This document shows positions 1 to 4,720 of a DNA stretch of 6,239 nt, in pieces. The stretch covers positions 1 to 6,239 of the forward strand of contig CAMLDT010000202.1 of the NCBI GenBank assembly GCA_946479075.1. Direction: 5' to 3'. Under the pieces are notes generated by a model, which worked only from the letters and a program-made list of their open reading frames with translations, was not told the DNA's origin and searched no databases. The DNA comes from an uncultured Polaromonas sp. Lineage in GTDB: Bacteria > Pseudomonadota > Gammaproteobacteria > Burkholderiales > Burkholderiaceae. Both the position numbers and the translations under genes were made by a program. Position 1 is the first letter of the stretch. Each line of letters starts with the position of its first letter.

Positions 1-63
1 GGCGCCCAGCAGGCAGCCACTTCCTTGAGCGGCTTGCCACCTTGCCGGTTGAGGCATTGAGAA

Positions 64-69
64 AAGGAG
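64..69 (+). promoter_or_regulatory. Ribosome binding site of the repeat-containing secreted protein
   Basis: AAGGAG lies 7 nt before the ATG at 77, a near-ideal Shine-Dalgarno match and spacing. It fixes the start of the downstream gene. I see no convincing -35/-10 pair in the 60 bases before it, so the promoter may lie outside the window. Confidence 0.75.
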
Positions 70-76
70 CCATTCC

Positions 77-679
77 ATGATCAACCTGAAAAAAACCTGG
101 GTCACCGCTTCCATGGTGGCCACCACGCTGGTCGCCGGCCTGGCCGCTGCGCCCGCCATGGCACAAAACGGCAGCTACACGCCGGGGATCGACAAGACCC
201 AGCAGGCGATCAGCCTGCGCATCCAGCAGGGCCTGCAGTCCGGCCGGATCACACCGTCCGAAGCCCGCGCGCTCTACCGGCGCGACCGCGACATTGAAAG
301 CCGCGAAGCCGCCTACCGTGCCGACGGCCGCGTCTCGCCGCAGGAGCGCCAGCACTTGCGCGCCGACCTGGCACGCCTGAGTGATGACGTCGAGCGTGCC
401 ATCGTCAACCGGCAGGTGGCCGACGCGCGCGGCAAGGGCATGGGCGGCATCGACAGCCGTGAGTTCCAGATCCGCCAGCGCATTGACGAAGGCGTGCGCA
501 GCCACCGCCTGAGCCTGCAGGAGGCGGGTACGCTGCAAGCCCGCAGTGACGCCATCGAGCGCCGCGAAGCCGCCTACCGTGCCGATGGCGTGCTCACCCC
601 GCAGGAGCGCCGCGCGCTGCGCGACGAACTGACGGCCTTGCGCAGCGAGCTGGACCGGCTGGTCAACCCGCGCGGTTGA
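77..679 (+). CDS. Secreted protein of unknown function with two tandem repeat units
   Basis: A 200-residue protein with a clear Sec signal peptide: lysines at residues 5-6, a hydrophobic core around 10-25, and an AMA cleavage site after residue 29, so it is probably periplasmic. The mature part is two homologous units, about residues 39-111 and 125-197. Each runs from an ID-x-x-x-x-x-I start through an R-I-x-x-G helix to the shared core EAAYRADG, then a [VL][ST]PQER motif and a charged helix ending in VN. The core plus PQE aligns with the second half of an EF-hand loop (Asp5, Gly6, hydrophobic 8, Glu12), but ligand positions 1 and 3 are Ala and Arg, so calcium binding is doubtful. It is rich in Arg, Glu and Ala and mostly helical. 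The start is fixed by a strong RBS. I do not recognise a named family. The 3' end shares a terminator with the convergent M23 gene. Confidence 0.85.
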   Translation: MINLKKTWVTASMVATTLVAGLAAAPAMAQNGSYTPGIDKTQQAISLRIQQGLQSGRITPSEARALYRRDRDIESREAAYRADGRVSPQERQHLRADLARLSDDVERAIVNRQVADARGKGMGGIDSREFQIRQRIDEGVRSHRLSLQEAGTLQARSDAIERREAAYRADGVLTPQERRALRDELTALRSELDRLVNPRG

Positions 680-684
680 TGCGC

Positions 685-714
685 AAAAAAAGCCGCCCAC
701 GGGCGGCTTTTTTT
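685..714. terminator. Bidirectional rho-independent terminator
   Basis: A 14-bp inverted repeat (seven A, then AGCCGCCC-type GC stem, two-base loop, the complement, then seven T) sits between two convergent stops at 679 and 734. The A tract on one side and T tract on the other make it usable from both strands, ending the secreted-protein gene (+) and the M23 peptidase gene (-). Confidence 0.9.
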
Positions 715-733
715 CACTCCTGACCCGCCGGTT

Positions 734-1642
734 TCATGCCGGCAGAAACAGCGCTGGGTCCACCATGGTGCGGTTGAGCATCACGCCCCAATGCAGGTGC
801 GGCCCGGTAACGCGGCCGGTGGCACCGACCTTGCCCAGACGCTCGCCCGTGGCCAGCGCATCACCGATGGTCACGTCGATGGCGCTCAGGTGGCAATACA
901 TGCTGAGCAGGCCGCCGCCGTGGTCCAGCCAGACGGTGTTGCCGTTGAAAAAATAGTCGCCAGTGTCAATCACCCGTCCCGGCAGCGGCGCGGCCACGGG
1001 CGTGCCGGTGGCTGCGGCGATATCCATGCCACTGTGCGGATTGCGCGACTGGCCGTTGAACACCCGCCGCAGCCCGAACGAGCTGGAGCGCCGGCCGGGC
1101 ACCGGCACCCGCATTCGCAGGGCAGAGGCCTTGGGCAGCGGCTCTGAAAAAGTAGCCATTACCAGTGCCTGGTGGTCGCGCTCGCGTTCGTAACGCGCGA
1201 GGTTCTCGGGCGACAGTTCCACCGTGCCCGGAGCCACCGTCAGGCGCTGCTCACGGTAGCGTTTGTCCGCCACCGTGTAACGCAACTCGCGCGGACTGCT
1301 GTCATCGGCGGGTTTGACGCTGATGGCCGCTTCGCCCGGCGTTGCAGCCAATGGAATGCCGACCAGCGCCGTCCACGCAATCATGTCGCCGACCACCAGC
1401 AAGGGCAGCTCGCCCGCAAAGGCTTGTGGGCGCGTCGCGCCCGGCCCCAGCGCCAGGCGCGCCACCCCGCCCGGCACGGCCAGAGGCGTGGGCCACACTG
1501 CGGTGTCGCGGTCCGCTTTGGCGGCCGAGCCCGCAGCAGGCAATGCGAGGCTGGAAAGCCCGGTGAAGGACAGGGCGCCCAGCAGCAGGGCGCGGCGACG
1601 GACGGCGCAGGCGTTTGTGTCGGCAACAGAAGTCATGTGCAC
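734..1642 (-). CDS. Secreted M23-family zinc metallopeptidase (LytM/lysostaphin-like)
   Basis: A 302-residue predicted peptidoglycan endopeptidase or LytM-type factor acting in the periplasm. The N-terminus has consecutive arginines before a long hydrophobic run (about residues 15-41), resembling a Tat or Sec signal. Residues about 52-135 (VPGGVARLALG through DKRYREQRLTV) match the N-terminal beta domain commonly preceding M23 peptidases. The peptidase domain, about 178-300, has all expected residues: zinc ligands His203 and Asp207 in HSGMD, His251 in YCHLS, and His282 and His284 in the HLHWG signature. All are present, so it should be a catalytically active member rather than a degenerate EnvC/NlpD-type activator. 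The listed start is GTG; an ATG two codons inside (1636) is equally possible, and neither has a clear Shine-Dalgarno. It is separated from the upstream phasin-like gene by a terminator, so it is probably transcribed on its own. Confidence 0.93.
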   Translation of the reverse strand: MHMTSVADTNACAVRRRALLLGALSFTGLSSLALPAAGSAAKADRDTAVWPTPLAVPGGVARLALGPGATRPQAFAGELPLLVVGDMIAWTALVGIPLAATPGEAAISVKPADDSSPRELRYTVADKRYREQRLTVAPGTVELSPENLARYERERDHQALVMATFSEPLPKASALRMRVPVPGRRSSSFGLRRVFNGQSRNPHSGMDIAAATGTPVAAPLPGRVIDTGDYFFNGNTVWLDHGGGLLSMYCHLSAIDVTIGDALATGERLGKVGATGRVTGPHLHWGVMLNRTMVDPALFLPA

Positions 1643-1700
1643 AAGAATAGCAGCGGCTCAAGTGCGCGCCTGTCATCCACCGCGCGCAGCGCGTGAAAGC

Positions 1701-1731
1701 AAAAAGGCCAGCGCGGGGCGCTGGCCTTTTT
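1701..1731 (-). terminator. Rho-independent terminator after the phasin-like gene
   Basis: A 14-bp perfect inverted repeat around a GGG loop: AAAAAGGCCAGCGC on the left and its complement ending in TTTTT on the right. Read on the minus strand it lies 33 nt past the stop of the phasin-like gene and ends in a U tract. It also lies just upstream of the M23 gene and would insulate it. It is nearly symmetrical and could act on plus-strand transcripts too. Confidence 0.9.
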
Positions 1732-1764
1732 GAAGTTGGCAGGCGGGCTGCTGCCTGCGCTGAA

Positions 1765-2283
1765 TTACGCGGCCTTGGCGGCGCGGCGCTGGCGGAAAGC
1801 CGAGTTGCGCTTGCTGCCTGTTTCGGCGGCGGCCACCTTGCGGGCCAGTTGCGCGGTTTTTTCTTCGACCTTGTCGGCCAGTTGGCTCAGCACCAGGGCG
1901 CCCGGCGCGGTGGCTTTGGCAATCATGTCCAGTGTGGTCACGCCGGTTTTTTCCTGGAACAAATGGGCGTTGGCCGAAGCGCGCTCCACACCGGCACCAG
2001 CCAGGTTGACGAGCTGTTTGACAACATACTCGGCGCCGTCGGTGGTCAGCATCAGGCCCTTGGTGTAGTACACGCTGAAGGCCAGTTGCGCGGCCGATGC
2101 GTTGCGGGCCGTTTCAGCCGACAGCTCGGGGCGTGACTGGCGCAGGGCGCTGTTCCAGCGCTGCTCCAGCAGCGACACCACACGCTCGCCGCCGGCGCGG
2201 TAAGCCTTGATGACGTTGTGGGCGGTCTTGCCCGAGGTTTCGATCAGTTCGGTGGCGACGGTGGACAGGTTTTTGGCGGTCAT
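1765..2283 (-). CDS. Phasin-like protein
   Basis: A 172-residue, Ala-rich, almost wholly helical protein with no signal peptide or membrane segment. I read the N-terminal two-thirds as amphipathic helices of phasin type (residues 1-50 and 60-125), and the end as a basic Ala/Lys/Arg tail (about 158-172) like the tails of many polyhydroxyalkanoate granule-associated proteins. If so, it would coat PHA granules in the cytoplasm. The family call rests on overall character and recognition; no diagnostic motif is visible. The start at 2283 is chosen because AGAGGAA (2291-2297) lies 7 nt upstream; an in-frame ATG at 2319 would add 12 residues but has only a weak AGGG. A strong terminator follows, so it looks monocistronic. 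It could instead be an unrelated conserved helical protein. Confidence 0.6.
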   Translation of the reverse strand: MTAKNLSTVATELIETSGKTAHNVIKAYRAGGERVVSLLEQRWNSALRQSRPELSAETARNASAAQLAFSVYYTKGLMLTTDGAEYVVKQLVNLAGAGVERASANAHLFQEKTGVTTLDMIAKATAPGALVLSQLADKVEEKTAQLARKVAAAETGSKRNSAFRQRRAAKAA

Positions 2284-2290
2284 GGCGGGT

Positions 2291-2297
2291 TTCCTCT
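2291..2297 (-). promoter_or_regulatory. Ribosome binding site deciding the phasin-like start
   Basis: On the minus strand this reads AGAGGAA, 7 nt before the ATG at 2283. It is the reason for preferring this start over the in-frame ATG at 2319. Confidence 0.65.
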
Positions 2298-2324
2298 TCA
2301 AAGTTGACAGATGCACCATTATTC

Positions 2325-2340
2325 GGGTTTTCCCTAGGGA
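2325..2340. promoter_or_regulatory. Overlapping palindromes upstream of the phasin-like gene (candidate operator)
   Basis: TCCCTAGGGA at 2331-2340 is a perfect 10-bp palindrome. It overlaps a second short inverted repeat, GGGTTTTCCC, at 2325-2334. Together they sit 42-57 nt upstream of the preferred start at 2283, where a promoter or operator is expected. A further CTAGGG occurs at 2354-2359. No regulator can be named from sequence alone. Confidence 0.3.
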
Positions 2341-2369
2341 GTGCGACCTACTGGGCTAGGGCGGGGTGA

Positions 2370-2507
2370 CCAGCGGGCAGGCGCCCTGTTCATTTGTGGC
2401 AGTTCGACCCGTCCCGGATGCAGGAGGCGCGGCGCTCACTTGAAGTGATTGGCAGGCAGCGGGAGAGTGCGCTCGGCCGCCTGAAGGCGTCGCTGGAGCA
2501 AGGGTGA
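2370..2507 (+). pseudogene. 3' remnant of a probable ArsR/SmtB-family regulator gene
   Basis: An open frame of 45 codons ending in TGA at 2505-2507, preceded in frame by a stop at 2367. It contains an internal ATG at 2418 without convincing initiation signals. The peptide reads VHLWQFDPSRMQEARRSL, then VIGRQRESALGRLKASLEQ. This resembles the C-terminal helices of ArsR-type winged-helix regulators of the kind paired with SRPBCC/AHSA1 proteins: W-x-[FL]-D-P, then EARR-x-L-x-x-I and a final helix with AL-x-RLK. The helix-turn-helix part is missing; the 30 bases before it carry nothing recognisable. I infer a decayed or deleted gene. Alternatively it is a chance open frame in GC-rich DNA or an unrelated 29-residue ORF. 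Confidence 0.35.
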
Positions 2508-2540
2508 GTCTGCAGCGGCGTTATGCAGGTGCCCGGCTGC

Positions 2541-2606
2541 TAGTTATGAATAAAATCAGGCTCCAGCCCCCGTGGAACGGGCGTTACCAGCTATCAAATC
2601 AATAGC
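2541..2606. repeat. Dispersed intergenic repeat of the type seen in Comamonadaceae
   Basis: Read on the minus strand, this element starts with GCTATTGATTTGATAGCTG and ends with GGAGCCTGATTTTATTCAT. The layout (a GCTAT...ATAGC hairpin, a GC-rich middle, then a GGCT-GG-AGCC hairpin followed by a T-rich end) matches my recollection of a short repeat found many times between genes in Acidovorax, Polaromonas and related genomes. Visible stems are 2590-2594/2602-2606, CCCGT/ACGGG at 2569-2573/2577-2581, and 2560-2563/2566-2569. It lies just past the sugE-like stop, so the T-rich end may help terminate that transcript. The family identity comes from memory and is unverified. Confidence 0.5.
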
Positions 2607-2617
2607 AAATCGACTGT

Positions 2618-2631
2618 CCCGCAGCCGCGGG
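2618..2631. repeat. Small stem-loop just after the SMR gene
   Basis: CCCGC and GCGGG enclose a four-base loop immediately after the stop of the SMR transporter gene. There is no T tract directly behind it on the minus strand, so it is at best a weak terminator or mRNA 3'-end stabiliser, possibly acting together with the adjoining repeat. Confidence 0.3.
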
Positions 2632-2632
2632 C

Positions 2633-2977
2633 TCAATGCCCGCTGGTGAGCTGCAGGCCCGCAATGCCGCCGACGATGAGCGCAATGCAGCCCAGCCGCG
2701 CGGCACTCGCCGGCTCGTTGAACACCACAATGCCGAGCACCGCCGCACCCACCGTGCCAATGCCCGTCCACACCGCATAAGCCGAACCCACAGGCAAGGC
2801 CTTCAGCGCCAGGCCCAGCAGCCAGAAGCTCAAGCCCGCCGCGATGATTGTCACGACGGTGTAGGTCAACTTTGTAAAACCATCCGACGCCTTCATGCTG
2901 GTTGCCCAGACGGTTTCCAGGAAGCCGGCGACAAAAAGAACCAGCCAGGCGGCGGTGGGTGTGAGGTTGATGTTCAT
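2633..2977 (-). CDS. sugE: SMR-family exporter of the SugE/Gdx (guanidinium) type
   Basis: A 114-residue inner-membrane protein with four predicted membrane helices (about 10-28, 38-58, 64-84, 93-110), the normal size for small multidrug resistance proteins, which work as antiparallel dimers driven by proton antiport. The essential membrane glutamate is Glu21 in AGFLETVWATSMKASDGFTK. The ALPVGSAYAVWTGIGTVGAA stretch includes Trp70, the equivalent of EmrE Trp63. The ET-x-WA and WTGIGTVG forms fit the SugE/Gdx branch, which exports guanidinium, better than the EmrE branch (typically E-V-x-GTT). The start at 2977 is supported by AAGGAAG 2 nt upstream; a 64-codon extension to 3169 has no membrane-protein character and is rejected. 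It is divergent from the NYN gene, with 204 nt between starts. Confidence 0.9.
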   Translation of the reverse strand: MNINLTPTAAWLVLFVAGFLETVWATSMKASDGFTKLTYTVVTIIAAGLSFWLLGLALKALPVGSAYAVWTGIGTVGAAVLGIVVFNEPASAARLGCIALIVGGIAGLQLTSGH

Positions 2978-2979
2978 GG

Positions 2980-2986
2980 CTTCCTT
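2980..2986 (-). promoter_or_regulatory. Ribosome binding site deciding the SMR start
   Basis: AAGGAAG on the minus strand just before the ATG at 2977. The spacing from the core AAGGA is about 4-5 nt, short but usable. It supports the 114-residue protein over the longer open frame. Confidence 0.6.
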
Positions 2987-2999
2987 GTGGGCAGTGGAT

Positions 3000-3034
3000 G
3001 GAGCGCGCGGATGGCGCTCCTGTCTCTCAGACGG
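3000..3034 (-). promoter_or_regulatory. Paired hairpins in the SMR gene leader
   Basis: Two adjacent stem-loops lie in the probable 5' leader of the SMR gene. One has a perfect 7-bp stem, GGAGCGC/GCGCTCC (3000-3006 with 3014-3020). The other has a GTCT/AGAC stem around a 3-base loop (3022-3025 with 3029-3032). They end about 14 nt before the Shine-Dalgarno. Guanidine riboswitches often precede this transporter family, but I do not find the ACGR loops of class II or the conserved cores of classes I and III, so no riboswitch is claimed. Confidence 0.3.
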
Positions 3035-3169
3035 CTGGGTGTGCGGGTTTGTGACAGTCAACCAGATTTTGGAGCGAACAAGAGCAGAGATCGTTTGCAG
3101 GGTTAAAAACTCACAGGGTCCCATGATTGAAATATCTGGCTCTTCCCGTACGATGGGTTGAAGTATCAA

Positions 3170-3176
3170 AAGGGAG
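3170..3176 (+). promoter_or_regulatory. Ribosome binding site of the NYN gene
   Basis: AAGGGAG lies 5 nt before the ATG at 3182. It supports that start over an in-frame TTG at 3158, which would add 8 residues and has no such signal. Confidence 0.7.
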
Positions 3177-3181
3177 CGGAC

Positions 3182-3913
3182 ATGGCAACTCAGGACAATA
3201 GGCGATTGGCGGTGCTCATTGACGCCGACAACGCACAGGCAGCGGTGATTCAGGAACTTTTAGCTGAGGTTTCGCGTTACGGCACGGCCACCATCAAACG
3301 GGCTTATGGTGACTGGACGACCACCAATCTCAAAGGATGGAAGGACACACTGCACAAGATGGCCATTCAACCGATCCAGCAATTCAGCTACACCAGCGGA
3401 AAAAACGCCACGGACTCGTCACTCATCATCGACGCAATGGACGTGTTGCACGCGGGCAGCGTTGATGGATTTTGCCTGGTGTCGTCAGACAGCGATTTCA
3501 CCCGGCTGGCTACGCGCGTGCGTGAAGCCGGGCTGGTGGTTTACGGGTTTGGGGAACGCAAAACGCCTGAGGCTTTTGTGGCTGCGTGTGACAAGTTCAT
3601 TTATACCGAAATCCTGCGAGCAGAACCGGTTGAGCCAAAGGCGACGGACGGCCCGGCGCTACCAGCGCTCAAACCCATGGTGCTGGCGGCGCTGGGTGCA
3701 GCTACGCGAGAAGACGGATGGGCAGCCCTGGGACCCGTCGGCAGCCAGATGACAAAAAATCATCCTTCGTTTGACCCACGAAACTATGGCTTTTCCAAAC
3801 TTGGGGAACTGATGCGCAAGCAGCCTTATTTGGAGTTCAAGGAGGTTGCGATGGAAGGCTCTGCCGGCATTCATCTGCATGTGCGGCTTAAACAGTCTTC
3901 ATTGCAAAAGTAG
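3182..3913 (+). CDS. NYN-domain nuclease with C-terminal OST-HTH/LOTUS-like domain
   Basis: A 243-residue cytoplasmic protein. Residues about 7-145 form a NYN (PIN-like, LabA/DUF88) domain. The first strand ends in VLIDADNAQ with Asp14 and Asp16. Further acidic residues are Asp78 and Asp84 (KNATDSSLIIDAMD) and the SSDSDF signature with Asp103 and Asp105, followed by LATRVREAG, VYGFGERKTPEAF and a conserved CDKFIY. These acidic residues are the expected metal-binding site of a ribonuclease. After a Pro/Glu linker, residues about 162-237 fit an OST-HTH/LOTUS module (a wing-like K-x-YGFSKLGELMRK segment), which in this family is thought to bind RNA. The cellular target is unknown. It is divergent from the SMR gene and convergent with the small ORF at 3962, with no terminator visible between. 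Its composition is less GC-rich than the flanking core genes. Confidence 0.9.
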   Translation: MATQDNRRLAVLIDADNAQAAVIQELLAEVSRYGTATIKRAYGDWTTTNLKGWKDTLHKMAIQPIQQFSYTSGKNATDSSLIIDAMDVLHAGSVDGFCLVSSDSDFTRLATRVREAGLVVYGFGERKTPEAFVAACDKFIYTEILRAEPVEPKATDGPALPALKPMVLAALGAATREDGWAALGPVGSQMTKNHPSFDPRNYGFSKLGELMRKQPYLEFKEVAMEGSAGIHLHVRLKQSSLQK

Positions 3914-3961
3914 CAAGAATTTGAGGGAGGACGAATGGAGGTAAGTGCCTTTGTCCAGGTC

Positions 3962-4150
3962 TCAGACGACGGGGTTGCGTACGGCGGATCCGGTCCAGCT
4001 CTGCGTAAGCAATTTCAATCCCTGAGTTGCAAGTTGTTTCTTCGCATGTGCAGATGCTTGCGCCAGAGCTTGAGTGATCTTGCCTTCGACAGTCGCCGCG
4101 CTGGCTGCCTTCGGTTTGTTCATAGAGCGAGCTGTTTTAGGTTGAGCCAT
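3962..4150 (-). CDS. Small basic protein downstream of the zeta-like kinase (possible partner)
   Basis: A 62-residue protein, or 53 residues if it starts at the in-frame ATG at 4123. It has a basic, Ala-rich N-terminus, a predicted helix around TVEGKITQALAQASAHAKKQ, and a C-terminal W-x-G-x-AVRNP tail. There is no signal peptide or membrane segment, and I do not recognise a named family. The 4150 start overlaps the kinase gene by 31 nt and has a weak GGAAGA 9 nt upstream; the 4123 start overlaps the kinase stop as ATGA, the usual sign of translational coupling, but has no Shine-Dalgarno. By position it could be the antitoxin or a modulator of the zeta-like kinase, although antitoxin genes usually come first. 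A plus-strand frame over the same bases is judged a shadow. Confidence 0.55.
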   Translation of the reverse strand: MAQPKTARSMNKPKAASAATVEGKITQALAQASAHAKKQLATQGLKLLTQSWTGSAVRNPVV

Positions 4151-4720
4151 TTGTCCAGATCTTCCACATAGGTGCGACGCAGGGTGCCACGAGCAATCGG
4201 CTTGAGTATGCCGGCTGCATTATCCAGAACCGTCCATCGGTCGGCAAGCGGCAGGTACAAGGTATGAAGATTGTGCAGGCTGCGTTGAAAGCGGCGCTCC
4301 ACATCTGCTTGCGGGATATTGTGACTACCCTGTTTGACGCGTAGCGCCACCCGGTTAACGGCCAGTTCGGCACTGGGGAGTGCGACGTAAAAAATATGCA
4401 CCTTGTAGCCGCTGGCCTTGCAACGAGCCAAAAATGGGGCAAAGGTGCGGCTTGAAAGTGTGGATTCAAAAGCAAAGCTTGCATTTGCAGCTGCCAATTC
4501 GCGCAAGCGTTTGAGCATGATTCGGCCGGCTTCAAATGACACGGTTTCAGGGGAGTAGGCGGATAGCCCTGTCGCGATCTGGTCTGCGTTCACAAACTCA
4601 AGAATGCCCAACGCCTGCTTCAGCAAAAATGGCGCCGCCGTTGATTTGCCCGCACCGTTGGGTGCCGGCCATCACGACCACCGTTGGTTGCTTGGATTTG
4701 GCAGGGCGAACAAGCTTCAT
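4120..4720 (-). pseudogene. Zeta-toxin-like P-loop kinase, frameshifted in the Walker A motif
   Basis: With one base removed near 4660-4663 this is a complete 199-residue protein resembling zeta-toxin/COG4185-type predicted kinases, whose studied members phosphorylate UDP-N-acetylglucosamine or related substrates. It shows the Walker A sequence MAG-[T/P]-NGAGKST (about residues 17-26), the ILEFVNADQIATGLS motif, the FESTLSSRTF motif, a GYKVHIFYVALPS strand, and the RVKQGSHNIPQADVERRF region with basic residues typical of the family. As given, the frame from ATG 4720 reads MAGTQRCGQ and stops at 4598-4600 after 40 residues; the remainder is open only from a TTG at 4626, which lacks Walker A. 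The ATG overlaps the glnS stop as ATGA with no close Shine-Dalgarno, suggesting coupled translation. The break may be a true mutation, a sequencing error or, less likely, recoding. Confidence 0.8.

Noticed and set aside
1..60. Open frame from the window edge to a TGA at 58-60, possibly the tail of an upstream gene
   Set aside because: Only 19 codons, no recognisable protein, and the composition is not clearly coding; it cannot be told from chance.
765..1733. Several long plus-strand open frames opposite the M23 gene
   Set aside because: They are antisense shadows produced by high GC content. The minus-strand frame has a signal peptide and all M23 catalytic motifs.
2284..2319. 12-residue extension of the phasin-like protein to the ATG at 2319
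   Set aside because: AGAGGAA at ideal spacing supports the ATG at 2283. The extension has only a weak AGGG and approaches the palindromic candidate operator.
2340..2365. CTAGGGCGG resembling part of the guanidine-I (ykkC) core near the sugE gene
   Set aside because: It is downstream of the SMR gene and on the opposite strand. The other conserved parts of the riboswitch are absent.
2978..3169. 64-codon N-terminal extension of the SMR gene
   Set aside because: SMR proteins are about 105-115 residues and begin just before the first membrane helix. The extension is polar, without family similarity, and a Shine-Dalgarno lies before the internal ATG at 2977.
3935..4171. Plus-strand 78-residue open frame with a good GGGAGG before its ATG
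   Set aside because: The RBS-like sequence is attractive, but the translation is Cys/Ser/Arg-rich with no family character, and it is antisense to the small ORF and the kinase end, which have coherent protein composition and coupled starts.
4598..4720. Programmed frameshifting to express the zeta-like kinase
   Set aside because: Not kept as the main explanation: restoring the frame needs a +1 shift at ACC-CAA, and I see no slow codon, stop or known recoding signal at the site. Mutation or base-call error is simpler.
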